A DNA stretch of 64,000 nucleotides from the NCBI RefSeq assembly GCF_022539315.1, contig NC_066326.1:11982601-12046600 (forward strand), read 5' to 3'. A program made the position numbers and the translations under genes. Under the pieces are notes generated by a model, which worked only from the letters and a program-made list of their open reading frames with translations, searched no databases and was not told where the DNA came from. Below, piece by piece: positions 43,801-53,009 of this stretch. This stretch comes from Serinus canaria. Lineage: Eukaryota > Chordata > Aves > Passeriformes > Fringillidae. Numbering within the stretch: the first letter of the stretch is position 1; every line of letters starts with the position of its first letter.

Positions 43801-46800
43801 TGATACTATGGCCAAGACTAAGTTTTAAACAAATCAAGGTTTAAACTTCAGCTCACTCCACTTCCAAAAAAGGAACAAGTTTGGAAAAGTTCCATTTAGG
43901 AGCAAAAACTTCCGTATCAGATAAGACTAATGACATATGCAGATAGCAGCAGCCAGTACCAAATGTCTTCAAAAGAACTTGCTGTACCAATATCTATCTG
44001 GCCCATTACAGAGCTTTTCATTCTGGATTTGAAACATAACATTTCTATTCCTTCCTTTAAAAAGGGTATTACTCAATACAGGGTTACATGCAGCTATAAC
44101 TTTTCTATCTTAAGGTCTTGCATTCATTTTATTTTTATGGAAGAAATACAACAAGTGTAATTATGAGAATATGTAGCAATAAAGTTAATTCTTAGGTTTC
44201 TATTCAATACTATCTTAACACAAGAGCAAAAGATCACCCTTCTGTTCTTATATAGGTTTTAATATATATGAAACACTGTATGCTTTCTGTATTGAAGACT
44301 TCCAACAGGTTTGAATCATCATGTGAAAACTAAATCTAAAGGTGTTCCTACTGGGGAAAAACTTACTTTAACATAGCACAATATTGTCACTATTTTTTGT
44401 ATTTATTTACAAGTTCTCAAATTTTACACTATTAGGACATTTGCAACTGAGCCCATCTAACTGTCAATTCTTTCCAATGGTTGGTTAATGTTTTATAACC
44501 TACAAGTTCTATGAATAACATTTATTTCCCTTCACTACACACCAAAGTTCAACTATCAATACTGTAATGTTTCTTAGCTCTACAAAGATCTTATAAATTC
44601 CTAATAAATTCCTTATAAATGCCCTAAACTACCCTTGACTAATCCCTGAACTTTTTGTGTTTATTTTTTATGAAAGTAAAGAAAGAAAAAAAAAAAGGTC
44701 AAACTCCTGCTAGCATTTTCTGTGTTTTTCCACTCAACTACAGTGCTACTACAGGATTTTGGACTTTCTATTATAAGCCTGCTGGAAGTTCATAATTTAT
44801 TTATACTTTCTCAAGACTGAAATAAACTCTAAGGCATTGCTCAATCACACACAAGTCTGGTACAACACAACAGGAAAATTGTATCCAATTAATTGTCTGG
44901 CTCCAGCACAATGATTTTCCTTTTCAAGGAGGAAACTGTTCTGGGCCTCTGGCAGAGAGATATGTCTTCTTGCAAGATGGGTATAGTCCAACCCATCTCT
45001 CAGCCTGATGTTCCCATTCCTAGAGCAGGCTGAAAAAAAACCCTGTCTATATTCAACAAAAATGTGACAATGCTGAGCCTTTTTCCAAAAATTCTGCCAC
45101 AAGCAGAAACGTTTCTGGAAAAGACAGACAAGTTGGGAAATTAATGCATGGTCACAGCAAGATCTAACAAAATTCAGAGCTCTTGGATAATCCAAACTCT
45201 CTGCAAGTGAACATTAACAGGAAGCAAGTATTGACGCTACTCAAAAGAAAATCCAGAGACAACAAATAGTCATATAATTCAGTAGCAATAGAGTGTAAAA
45301 TTGCTAGCTGTAGGGATGAAGACAGCATTCTTGCTTCCTTTTCACTGTCCTGGTTCCAAAAACACTCATCATTTTCACTTTATGTTATCTATTAAAAGAA
45401 ATTACAAAATCCAAATGCAACAAAACAGCTGAGTATGTATCCACACATTTTGCAGAATTCTAGCTAGATCAGACTCAAATCAACACAACCAAAGTAGCAC
45501 ACAGTGACACAGACACTCCTCACCCACATGGCCCTTCACAGCATACATAAATTCAATTACTTTCATTAGATAAATAAGCAAATGAGGCTGTCACATTAAG
45601 AAAAATGAGAAAATAAACCTAAATCAAAGTATTTCTCCAGTGCCATGTAAATCCACCTGCAAAGGATCACTGGATTGCCCAACTAACATATAAAAAAGTA
45701 AAAAATCAAGAACAACTTATTATATAATGAAAATGTAGGAAAGCAAGATTTTGCATTTATAAGTCTGGGACCAGGAGCAAACCCAAACCATCCCATAAGA
45801 GATCTAAGGAAAATACATTTACTGGCTTTCATTCCAGCTAAGTAACCTGATTCATTTGAGGTTTGTAAAAATTCACTGCAAATACAAAAGGGATTTTTGT
45901 TTGTTTTTAAAGCCTAATCAATGTGTTGGTGTTCCTGGCTCAGGATAGATGCAGCATGACTGCAATGGATCAGCTCCAAGAATTACAGTATTAACTCTGC
46001 AGCAGTGGCTCTAGATGGTATCTCTGCAGGGAAATCCTTGTCAGCACTGCCTTACCTCTACTATAAATGGCTGCCTGCACTCCTACACCAGCTCCTAAAA
46101 CCATGGGGCTGAACTTGGTCAAAAGCACGAGCTCCCTACCCCATACTATTCTCACGATCATATCAGTACAAAATTGGATGGTTCATTCAGGGTGAAAAGC
46201 ACTTACATAAAAATATTAACAGGTGTATGTGAGGGCTGCCTGACATTAACTTCTTACCAGAAGTACCTAAGCACTGGAGTTTCACCTTAGTGCATTACAG
46301 CAAATCCCGGGTCAGTTCCCCAGGGCCCTTGGAAACATTCAATGTTTTGAAGACAATGTCTCCACTGCAGACTGTAAGCATACAGCAACATCAAGAGTAC
46401 TGAAAAATAAAACATTTGTTCATCTCTTGGACAACAATCCTAACAGAAAGTTGAAAAGATATAATAGAGGAAAAAACAAATAACAGACATGGTATCTATC
46501 AAAATAAGTGCTACTGATACATGGGGAACTAAACACACTTTACATAGATCAGCACTAAGTAGGTCAGAGTAGCACACAGGATTCTCTCCTGGAAGCAGCA
46601 GGGAAAAAAATTCCCACCAAAACCCCACAATTTTAAATACCATTTTTCACATCCCACTTAGTTTTTTAAGACAAATTTACTAAAATACTTCTGAACAAGC
46701 AGAGCATCCAAAGAAAATGTTCTGTGCTTTTCTGAATCAGGCCAAGTTCTTGATATCCACAAAACATTTTACATAATATTGAGTAACATATTTCCTCTTT

Positions 46801-49800
46801 ACTAATTTTGTTTGCTTTCTTTCATATCAATTTACCTGACTCCCTAGTACAATACAGCAAAAAAAGACTATCTAATCTCAGCTCCTGTTTGTCAATGTAT
46901 TTCTTGCATTAGTGGTCCAAAATGAAATGCAGTATGCTAGACAGGGTCTAATAAGCTGCAAGGGGTTCTTCCTTTCCAAGTGCAGCCCCGTGTTTGTCCT
47001 GAGGCCCCTGCCTGCCCATTCACTCAGCGCTGCAGGTCCGTGTTGGGGGCAGCCCTGCCCTTGAGCAGATCAACTCAGCCCCACCACACCAACACTCCCA
47101 GGCTTGGTGCCATCCCAAACAGACTAGAGTCAACTTCACTGTGTCCTTCAGATGACGTTAAACTGGCTGTGCCTTTGGGCTGGCTGTTTGGAGTTGTTGG
47201 GGTTTGGTATGATTGGTTGGGTTTGGGTTTTCTTCTTGAATTTTTTCGGGGCGGGGGGGAATCTGTTGAGTGTTTGTTTTTTTAAAGTATTTTGCAGTAT
47301 TCTTATCTCACATATTTTAAGTCTAGAAGTCATAATGCACAGCTTTTACAAATTTCATTTACTATTATGGGGACTATGGATTTCAATATAGTACTTAGAA
47401 TTTGGATCACCAAGATATTAATGTGCTCAATTCAATTCATATCCACTCTGAGTTAAATGAAAACAACAGGATTAGCTACCATTAACACATCAACTTGTGC
47501 CAACGCTTTTTTTTTTCAGTTATTAAAAATGACTAGTTCTTTGGGGTTCTTTTGATCTAAGAAAATACTTTATTTATCACAGTTTCTCAGAACCTTTGGT
47601 AAACTGTGGCAAAGAATTCCCTATAAAAGGTACTTATAATAGCAACACAACAACATCAGGTACTGAATAATTCCAGATTTTGAAAGCCTGGATATCTGTT
47701 AGGAAGCTTCAGGTTTCTACTAAAAGCTTCTACATCTGTCAGAAGCATTTCAGCCTGGAAGTCACATACAAATTCTCAAAGGTCTTCCACTTGTTTATTT
47801 TTAGAAATGAAAATAAAACCCAAAAAAACAAGTTTAAGATTATTTCAGTTACACTATTTTTAAGAGTTTATTCTCATATGCAGTGAGATTCGAGCTGAAC
47901 ACATTTAGATTTTCTGAAGTATAGCCCACTTTTTCTTTTGCTTTGATTCACACTTTTTGGAACACTCCATACTCAGCACAACATCTACATCCTACGTATC
48001 TAGTGAGTCACTTTTTCAGGCACCTCTAAAAAAACCCAGATTCATTAACTTGTAATTACTAAAAAAATAAAACCAAAATGAATTCTAATTATAATATTCT
48101 AATGTTATCGCTGCATAGAAAATCCACTAGTTAACTAGGAGTTATTATGCTGTATCTACAAACACAGGAAGAGGCATTGCACCAGATTTCTTTAAAAATA
48201 TTACTATGCACAGAAAAAGTCCAAGTACAGATAATCCCACCACCATCTCCTTCCACCTTTATCATACTCATATTTAGGCTTACATATTATGTTTAAAATA
48301 CTTTAAAAAGCAGATCTAGCTTTAAGTACTGCTTTAAGTAAGCAGTTCTTTTAACTGCTATGTATTGGTGATCTTGAAAAGTCATTCTATTTTGAACCTT
48401 AATAATGCCGGTGTTACATAGACATTATCTCCCTGGGCAAATAACTTTTTCCATGCATAATTAAAATGCCTTGATACAAAATAAATATTCACATCTTTCA
48501 ACTGTAAGTAACATGTTATCTTCAGCTTGGTCTACTTATGCAACATATTTCAGCTTATACCTTCCTCTGCCTTAGGAAAAAAATTCTGTACTACTTTCCT
48601 TGACATAGCTTACTAATGCTCCCTCTCTTCAGGTCCTACCCCTATTTACAGATAATACTGACAAAATTGTTTACAGACTATGTAGTAAACAGGATCACTC
48701 ACATGATTCACTAAACAAAATAAAACACCAAGCCCTCATGAAAAAAAAAAAAAAAGAAGAGTAATAAAGTATAACTGAAAGGCAGCTCAAGAGGCAACAG
48801 AGCCTGTACTGAGTGACTGGTAATGCCCGAAACTGGTATTGCCAAAGTCCACAGCTTATGAAACTGTAGTCCTAGATCATTAACAAACTATTTTGAAAGA
48901 GCTGAAGGTTTTCCTCATTACTAAATTAACATTTTAAGGTCTTCTATCTTTCGAAAAATCCAGAATTGATGAATGTCCTATATATAAGGTTCTACGAAAT
49001 GTTTACAAATACTGTGACAAAGAGAATTTGTGCCGGTTTAAATATAGGTCATTGATAGGATAATGACAATTTCCCAAATGAGATGTGCTTATTAGCAGTT
49101 ATGTAAACAATGATAATAGATGTTCCTGCACGTAAACGTTCTGACATATTTTTCTTTGTATTTTGAAAACACCACAGAATTTTTTTAAGCAGTTCTTGTG
49201 ATTCAAGATCAAGCCTGTATTTATCAGTATCTTCTACCTGCCTTTTCACAACAGCATTTGATACCTGTTATTTCTAATGGTGCATTTCCCCACCCAACCG
49301 TCTCACGATTTACCATTCCGATGCTCAACCAGCTCAAAAGCCAGTCCATACAGCCAAAAAACAAGCACAGAATCTGAAATTCTCCTTACTGCTATACTTG
49401 TGCTTTAAACCTTTCACAACACCACATCTAACATGCCATAGGAGTGGATTCCAGGGCATGATCACAAAGCCATTCTTTAGTTGTTTACTATGGCTACAGA
49501 TGCCCACCTTGGCAATTTTCATCAGACCTCTGTCAAATTGTCACATGATGTTATCTCAAAAACTAGCAAATACAATCCTTTTAACTACTACTACTACTAC
49601 TAAGTTGCTATTTTTAAACAGATAAATGAGTAAGGATACTATTTTTTTACCTATATTAGAGAAGCCAAAGCTAACTGAAATTGAAAAACAAACAAAAATT
49701 TTCATAGCTGATCTTTTTTGAAGCTTGTCTATCAGTTAGACTTGCTCAACACTCAGTGCTTTCTCATATTAACCATCTTGAAAATGACAGACCATATTTG

Positions 49801-51341
49801 TAACCATAATAGAGCACATGGGGGTCTTAAAGTCTTTGAAAGTCGTAAGAAATGTTGATAAAAAGCTATATGCATAATGCTTTGTAATTTAAAAACAGCA
49901 CAATAAATCAGAACATTTTACTTTGTTGAATTAAACAAGAAAGGTTAAAGACTACACTGAAAGTATTTCAAGCACTTAAGTTTTCTAGAATCCAAGAATG
50001 CACATCACATACACAGTAGAGCCAAAGCAAGATGCTTAATTAAACGTTTAATACAGATAGCAGTTTGCACAATTACCTGCAGGTAACTTGAAAGCCATAA
50101 TCCAGCCTTAAGAAATTAAATGCTTGTCTTGTCCCATCACGTCCAAGTATTGCATAATATAGGATAGTTAACAATGGAAGGTTTAAGAACTTGTACTGCG
50201 TTGTACTGCTCCTCATGCTGTGTCATACTACTGAAAAAAGCTGCATGAGTTACAGACCATATTTTGCTTAAAATCCAGAGCTACACTGACTGCATTTCAT
50301 TGGAGGACTTGGTGTGAAGCTAAAAACCATCTGACTTAGAATATGTTAAGTGCTAGAGCATAACATCAATAGAGTTGGAAAAAGAAAACAGTGCTGAGCA
50401 ACTGCAGTCTGCCCTTTGTTATTTTTCACTGGATATTTAAAATTAACTTGACAGTCATTAAGTAAAACAACTTTACTTGTCCCAGTTCAATCCCTAGTGG
50501 ACAAAACATGCACTGCAGGACCCCTCAATTTTGCTTAACAAGACGGCCAGACTTGAGAGAGGAACAGTTAAGAATACACGACGTATTTTAAAACCATTTT
50601 CACTAACAATAAGACTATATCATGAATGCCATCCATTACACTCCTGTTGCCAGTAGGAAACCTCCTATTGGAACCAAACAAAATATTTGACAAAATTTCA
50701 GAAGGACAAGTAGGAAGAGTGCCAAACAAGAACAATATCTTTTTAAAATCCCTTTTTCAACGCTCCTCACAATCAATTTTCACACACCAATAAAACAGTA
50801 ATTTCTCCACATTTGAAAAAAATGCTATGACACCACTATATCCATACAATGTGCTTTCACATTCACATGTCTCACCTCAAAATCACCTAATTTCCAGTAA
50901 TAAATAAGACACATGCAAGCCTTTCAACTAACCCTTTTCAACTGTTAGCTTCATATGCTTTTCATAATATTCAAAGTTTCTGCTTAGTAAGAAATTACCA
51001 ACTTACCTGGAAAGTTACTGCTTTAAAACAAATCTTACTCCTGCCCTATGCAACTTACGACAGCAAAACCAGAGTGATCCTCAATCTACAGGGACTTGCT
51101 GGAACAAATGAGCAGTTTCAGGGTTTTTAAATGAACATCTTACCTTGCCTGTCTTGTGATCAAACCAGACAAGAGCATGGTTCCTGGACAGCACCTTGCA
51201 GTCAAACGTGGCATTGTTCTGGGCTGGCCGGCAGCGAGCCACGGAGCGGCCGATCTTGACAGGCTCGTCCAGGTAGACATGACGCTCCTGAAACGGGTGG
51301 GAGTTCGGGCGACAAGTGAAGATGGCCAAGGCTGAAGGCAT
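7756..51341 (-). CDS. SLMAP: SLMAP, sarcolemma membrane-associated protein (5' half of gene, 11 coding exons)
   Basis: The spliced product matches SLMAP as I know it from human, almost residue for residue. The exons join as 51341-51144, 20699-20552, 14764-14692, 13870-13834, 12414-12352, 11369-11274, 10998-10927, 10227-10087, 9450-9313, 8060-7892 and 7806-7756. This gives 1186 nt, or 395 codons plus one base, with every junction in phase and GT-AG. Residues 1 to about 115 form an FHA phosphopeptide-binding domain. Residues from about 155 on are a heptad-rich coiled coil. From family knowledge, SLMAP is a tail-anchored ER, sarcolemma and centrosome protein. It bridges STRIPAK (PP2A) to phosphorylated MST1/2 and so restrains Hippo signalling. 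The human long form is about 830 residues, so roughly half the protein, including the C-terminal membrane anchor, lies outside the window. Exons 5 to 9 are all multiples of three and phase 0, which allows in-frame skipping. Confidence 0.97.
7892..8060 (-). CDS. SLMAP: SLMAP coding exon 10 (coiled coil)
   Basis: A 169-nt exon encoding residues 323-378 plus one base of Val379. It starts [13 protein letters not shown] and ends [12 protein letters not shown]. The acceptor is TTGGAGCAG|, with a weak purine-interrupted tract just upstream. The donor is CAAG|GTTAGT. The intron to exon 11 is only 85 nt; if it were retained, the frame would stop at the second codon (TAG). Confidence 0.97.
9313..9450 (-). 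CDS. SLMAP: SLMAP coding exon 9 (coiled coil)
   Basis: A 138-nt exon, phase 0 on both sides, encoding residues 277-322. It starts [20 protein letters not shown] and ends KDLSDKLK. The acceptor is GTCTTACAG| and the donor CTAAAG|GTAATG. Confidence 0.97.
10087..10227 (-). CDS. SLMAP: SLMAP coding exon 8 (coiled coil)
   Basis: A 141-nt exon, phase 0 on both sides, encoding residues 230-276. It starts [20 protein letters not shown] and ends VVRKLSEVE. The acceptor is ATGTGCAG| and the donor GTGGAG|GTACTG. Human has Leu where this has Ile in EDSIRK; otherwise it matches the human sequence I recall. Confidence 0.97.
10927..10998 (-). CDS. SLMAP: SLMAP coding exon 7 (coiled coil)
   Basis: A 72-nt exon, phase 0 on both sides, encoding residues 206-229. 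It begins [20 protein letters not shown] and ends ACSK. The acceptor is TTTTCATCTAG| and the donor TCAAAG|GTAAGT. Charged and leucine-rich, it continues the coiled coil. Confidence 0.97.
11274..11369 (-). CDS. SLMAP: SLMAP coding exon 6 (coiled coil)
   Basis: A 96-nt exon, phase 0 on both sides, encoding residues 174-205. It starts [20 protein letters not shown] and ends SDTSWQ. Leucines fall at heptad spacing. The acceptor is CTTCACAG| and the donor TGGCAG|GTATCT. Confidence 0.97.
12352..12414 (-). CDS. SLMAP: SLMAP coding exon 5
   Basis: A 63-nt, 21-codon exon encoding residues 153-173 ([20 protein letters not shown] and Q). The acceptor is TTTCAG| and the donor CTACAA|GTAAGT, phase 0 on both sides. 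It begins the coiled-coil part. Met160 is another possible internal start for FHA-less isoforms. Confidence 0.97.
13834..13870 (-). CDS. SLMAP: SLMAP coding exon 4 (37-nt microexon)
   Basis: A very short exon with acceptor ATTTTTCAG| and donor GACAAG|GTAATT. It completes Asp140 and encodes [12 protein letters not shown], residues 141-152, a proline-containing linker between the FHA domain and the coiled coil. Phase goes from 2 to 0, so it joins exactly between exons 3 and 5. It is too short to show as an open frame and was found by matching the family sequence and splice phase. Confidence 0.95.
14692..14764 (-). CDS. SLMAP: SLMAP coding exon 3
   Basis: A 73-nt exon with acceptor TTTGTTTCTTTTCAG| and donor TCAGA|GTAAGG. 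It completes Val116 and encodes residues 117-139 ([16 protein letters not shown] then MEARLRS) plus two bases of Asp140. This is the end of the FHA region. Met133 here is a possible start for short isoforms that lack the FHA domain. The acceptor, with its first bases of exon, is tandemly duplicated just upstream, as described separately. Confidence 0.97.
14752..14829 (-). repeat. Tandem duplication of the SLMAP exon 3 splice acceptor (period 41 bp)
   Basis: Bases 14752-14788 and 14793-14829 are near-identical 37-bp copies offset by 41 bp; one difference is visible (T against C). Each copy, read on the minus strand, holds the pyrimidine tract, the AG and the first 13 bases of exon 3 (TTACCCATGGATG). 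The proximal AG (14766-14765) gives the proper exon. The distal AG (14807-14806) would add 41 nt and read Val-Thr-His-Gly-stop. Confidence 0.95.
16760..16990 (-). promoter_or_regulatory. SLMAP: Intronic CpG island, candidate internal SLMAP promoter
   Basis: A CpG-dense block in the middle of intron 2. On the minus strand it has an ATG at 16890-16888, then 18 open codons ([12 protein letters not shown] then PAERPE), then a strong donor CCGGAG|GTGAGT ending at 16837. That is the layout of a first exon. SLMAP is known to make shorter isoforms without the FHA domain from alternative starts, so an internal promoter is plausible. Spliced to exon 3, the 18-codon frame would stop after a few codons, so translation would have to begin at Met133 or Met160. 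The island could instead serve an antisense transcript or just be CpG-rich repeat flank. Confidence 0.45.
16903..16916 (+). promoter_or_regulatory. CTCF-like motif
   Basis: CCGCCAGGGGGCGC fits the CTCF core CCASYAGRKGGCRS with one mismatch. It lies in the intron 2 CpG island. Motif match only; no occupancy data. Confidence 0.4.
16989..17290 (+). repeat. Composite minisatellite of 17-bp and 21-bp units
   Basis: Unit A is CCACAGCCACGGCTCCT (17 bp); four copies run exactly head to tail at 16989-17056. Unit B is CCACGGCATCGAACTGCCGCC (21 bp, with variants), first seen at 17057-17077. After the opening AAAA the order is B-A-B-A-A-B-A-A-B-A-A-B, with decay at the right end. The array has no stop codons in several frames, so long false open frames cross it on both strands. 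Confidence 0.92.
19350..19440. repeat. T/G-rich low-complexity patch
   Basis: Irregular GGTTTG, TTGGGG and GTTTT words with a run of eight G around 19373-19381. It resembles the complement of the A/C-rich tract at 4919-5145 and the patch at about 47190-47290. Probably a recurrent low-complexity class in this genome. Confidence 0.6.
20552..20699 (-). CDS. SLMAP: SLMAP coding exon 2 (C-terminal half of FHA domain)
   Basis: Encodes residues 67-115 plus one base of residue 116. It begins [16 protein letters not shown], which carries the FHA Ser-Ser-Asn-Gly-Thr loop (Asn76, Gly77), and ends ENTRK. The acceptor is TTTACAG| and the donor AAAG|GTAAGG. The 148-nt length leaves phase 1, which matches the TT start of exon 3. 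Joining exon 1 to this exon completes the FHA domain. Confidence 0.98.
28046..28500 (+). mobile_element. CR1 LINE, 5'-truncated 3' end
   Basis: Matches the last several hundred bases of CR1. The 'ggagcaggcccagcagaggt' segment is the CR1 region before the 3' UTR. It is followed by 'ggaataacttctttactctg' and 'actggaacaggtttgct', then the end 'tggtcccttccaatctaacc' and the short tail ATTCTGTGATTCTGTG. The reading frame is decayed and the 5' part is missing, as in nearly all CR1 copies. It is a strong sign of an avian or other sauropsid genome. Confidence 0.9.
33300..33327. repeat. Perfect 12-bp inverted repeat with 4-nt loop
   Basis: GTACAGCTTTCT (33300-33311), loop ACAC, then AGAAAGCTGTAC (33316-33327). 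The arms are exactly complementary. The stem is too short for a typical microRNA precursor unless the pairing extends imperfectly. Function unknown. Confidence 0.9.
33861..33873 (+). promoter_or_regulatory. CTCF-like motif in SLMAP intron 1
   Basis: CCACTAGAGGGCA fits the CTCF core CCASYAGRKGGCR with no mismatch in these 13 positions. It is preceded by TGCAG, as in many real sites. Motif only; no occupancy data. Confidence 0.5.
38785..38818. repeat. Perfect 14-bp inverted repeat with 6-nt loop
   Basis: AAATATGATACTTC (38785-38798), loop CAACCT, then GAAGTATCATATTT (38805-38818). The arms are exactly complementary. It may be a palindrome left by a small inverted duplication. No target-site duplication was recognised. 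Confidence 0.9.
38920..39043 (+). repeat. Diverged tandem duplication, 62-bp period, two copies
   Basis: Copy 1 is 38920-38981 and copy 2 is 38982-39043. Both begin GCCTCAAGAGGA and end TGGGGTTCACTGT, with several substitutions between. The divergence suggests an old local duplication. Confidence 0.88.
40386..40537 (+). mobile_element. CR1 LINE, short 3' end
   Basis: Carries the classical CR1 3' UTR words: 'gatgccccatccctggaatt', 'ggctggatggcactctgagc', 'agcctggtctagtgggaggt', then 'ggtccctcccaacccaaacc' and a decayed ATTCTTTGACTCTGA tail. About 150 bases remain. Confidence 0.9.
42771..42794. repeat. Perfect 10-bp inverted repeat with 4-nt loop
   Basis: ATTCTAACTA (42771-42780), loop TACA, then TAGTTAGAAT (42785-42794). 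AT-rich; may be chance or a small palindrome. Function unknown. Confidence 0.85.
42955..43010 (+). mobile_element. Possible decayed CR1 fragment
   Basis: The words 'agattggactggacaatctc' and 'caccaaccttagtaatcc' resemble the CR1 end (TTGGACTAGATGATCT ... CCAACC), but the tail is missing and divergence is high. Tentative. Confidence 0.4.
47190..47290. repeat. T/G-rich low-complexity patch
   Basis: Irregular TTGGGG, GGTTTG and GGGTTT words with a GGGGCGGGGGGG core and trailing T run, in SLMAP intron 1. Similar to the 19350 patch and complementary in style to the 4919-5145 tract. Confidence 0.6.
51144..51341 (-). CDS. SLMAP: SLMAP coding exon 1 (start codon, N-terminal half of FHA domain)
   Basis: Encodes residues 1-66, starting [10 protein letters not shown] and ending HKTGK, followed by the donor AAG|GTAAGA in phase 0. 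The FHA core Gly31-Arg32-Ser33 and the second phosphate-binding element Ser52-Arg53-x-His55 are present. In human SLMAP, Arg32 is the residue needed to bind phospho-MST2. The start is chosen because this Met begins the conserved family sequence; the frame upstream is not conserved-looking. The rest of the FHA fold lies 30 kb away in exon 2. Confidence 0.98.
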
Positions 51342-51391
51342 CGAGGACAGATTGTGGTTGCCACACCAACCAGAGATGAAGAGAGCCTCTT
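51342..51391 (-). other. SLMAP: Possible SLMAP 5' UTR part of coding exon 1
   Basis: On the minus strand the nearest AG with some splice context upstream of the start codon is TCTGCATCAG| at 51393-51392. It would leave 50 nt of 5' UTR before the ATG. Its pyrimidine tract is poor, so another acceptor or a local transcription start is possible. Confidence 0.35.
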
Positions 51392-52607
51392 CTGATGCAG
51401 ACTGTCCCTCACAATTTTAAAAACACCTCCACAGCAACTTTATATTAAAGCAGGACAAATATTATCATCAGAGGCCTAACAACTCATTGTATCAGTGTGT
51501 AAACTAATTCTGGCAATAATCCAGTGAAAAAGTCCCATTATGTCTTTTAATAATATCAGCAGTGGCCCAAAAAAAGTCTAAAACGTACAACTTTCAATCC
51601 ATCCTCCTCTGGAAGAACAGGAAAAAGCATCTGAGTCCTTCAGAGGGAAGCAAAGGCCCCGTGAAAGAAGGATACAATGTCTTAAATCCAAGTAGATGAG
51701 TCATACAAGTACTTTTGTTTGTAACCTCAACTGCCTTCTTCACCTCCCCTTCCGTAAACAACACTGACCAAAAGTCTGACCAATGCAACATGGAAGCAAG
51801 GAAAGGTTTAGGGAAGGGGGATGAAGGAGAAAGATAAGCGTCCTCTCACACACAGCACAGATCAGGAACTGGAAGGCGAATACAAAGCCCTCGTTCCACA
51901 ACAGAGATCTAATGGTTCAGCCAGCAATCCGCATTTCACCATCTTCGTGTGTTAAACCCCAGCAGAATAGGTGGTCCTCGATACAGGATGGAGTGCGAGA
52001 GCTACACTGTTTTTCTCCCTTACACCAGATAAAGCTGAACTGCTCTACAGCTTCTGGGAGCCGCTCAGATAAGGAACTTGATAAGGCATGGAGAGGCTCC
52101 CAACTCGCCTTCTCCCGGGGACAAACCAACGCGTGGGAAGGGTTCTCGGGGCCGGCCTGCGAGGTACCCTAACAGGTCGCTCCCCGGCGGTGGCTCCGGC
52201 TGGCGGCGGGGTCGGTGTGCGTCCCTCGGCGGCGGCTCTGCAGGGGCGGGCAGTGGGGGTTGCCCCGGGAAGTACCCGCCAGGAGCCCCCGGCGCGGGGC
52301 GCGGCGGCGGCGGCGGCTCCGCTCAGCCCCTTCGCAGGTGACTGCGCATGAGGCGGGCCCGCTGCGCACCCCCGCGCTCTCCGCCCGCCCAGTGCGGCTC
52401 CGCTGCCCCGGCGGCGGGAGAGGCCTGGCGGCCGGGCCCGGGCGCTCCCGCTCGGTCGCTCTGCCGCTCAGGAGGCCACCGGCCGCGGGAAGTTTCCTCC
52501 AACCTGCGGGGTCCAAAACAAACCGGGTCAGGCGCCTCCCTCAGCGCGTCCCTCCGCGTCTCCTCGGCCCCGCGGGCGGCACGGGACGCGCCCCACTCCC
52601 CCCTTAC
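51392..52607. other. Putative SLMAP 5' UTR intron
   Basis: The stretch between the donor at 52607 and the start-codon exon. The right part (from about 52130) is CpG island; the left part is ordinary sequence. No other gene was seen; the open frames on both strands in the GC-rich part have no family resemblance. Confidence 0.5.
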
Positions 52608-52900
52608 CTTGCGCGCAGCCGCCGCCATAGCGCCTGGAGCCCTTCCCGGTGTGGCCGCGGCGGCGGGGCCGGGGCGGGGCGGGGCCGGGGGCGGGCAGCG
52701 TGCGCACCGGCTGGCCTCGCGCATGCGCTTTGTGGGCGGTGAGGCTGCGGCACGGGCGGGCCACGCCCCGCTCCGGGCGCGCGGGAGGGGGCGGCAGGCT
52801 GGGCCGGGAGTAGAGAGGGGTGGGGGGAGAGGGAGAGGGTTGGAGTTCCTCCCGGAGGGGCATGGCTGGGACGTGCTAGCACAGGGCAGGTCGCTGAGGT
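52130..52900 (-). promoter_or_regulatory. SLMAP: SLMAP CpG-island promoter with NRF1 and Sp1 motifs
   Basis: A dense CpG island upstream of the SLMAP coding exons. It contains a perfect NRF1 palindromic core GCGCATGCGC at 52719-52728. Several GC boxes (GGGGCGGGG) and a run of four-G tracts lie between about 52663 and 52697 on the plus strand. No TATA box was seen, which fits a housekeeping-type promoter with dispersed starts. The start site is inferred to be just upstream (higher coordinates) of the 52608 donor. Confidence 0.8.
52608..52640 (-). other. SLMAP: Candidate SLMAP first exon, 3' end, with 7-codon upstream frame
   Basis: On the minus strand the sequence reads GCT-ATG-GCG at 52628, in a strong Kozak context (G at -3 and +4). 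Seven codons follow (MAAAARK), then a strong donor CGCAAG|GTAAGG at 52608/52607. This is the best candidate for the 3' end of the first exon; its 5' limit is not visible. Joined to the weak acceptor at 51392, the frame would be out of frame with the main start and overlap it. Confidence 0.5.
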
Positions 52901-53009
52901 GAGTGAGCCCCGGCCCTGTGCCGTCGCTTTGCCCTCGCTGTTCTCCGCTCTGGGAGGGAGGGGGCGAGCGGGGCCCGTCAGTCCTTATAAATAAGGGGAG
53001 GGAATGGCC

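Larger units (their letters stand above)
20700..51143. other. SLMAP intron 1 (30.4 kb, splits the FHA domain)
   Basis: The largest intron of the gene, between the two FHA exons. It is mostly AT-rich unique sequence. It holds CR1 LINE 3' ends at 28046-28500 and 40386-40537 and a weak one near 42955-43010. There is a diverged 62-bp tandem duplication at 38920-39043, perfect hairpins at 33300-33327, 38785-38818 and 42771-42794, a CTCF-like motif at 33861, and a T/G-rich patch near 47190. Small GC-richer areas at 23200-23400, 35600-36200, 41750-41900 and 46970-47160 have no recognised content. No second gene was found on either strand. Confidence 0.8.

Noticed and set aside
44845..45195. Minus-strand frame of 116 codons in SLMAP intron 1, considered as a transposon remnant
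   Set aside because: No transposase or reverse-transcriptase motif was seen and no element ends were found.
49583..49602. Short (CTA)n microsatellite
   Set aside because: Only about six units; too small to be worth a feature.
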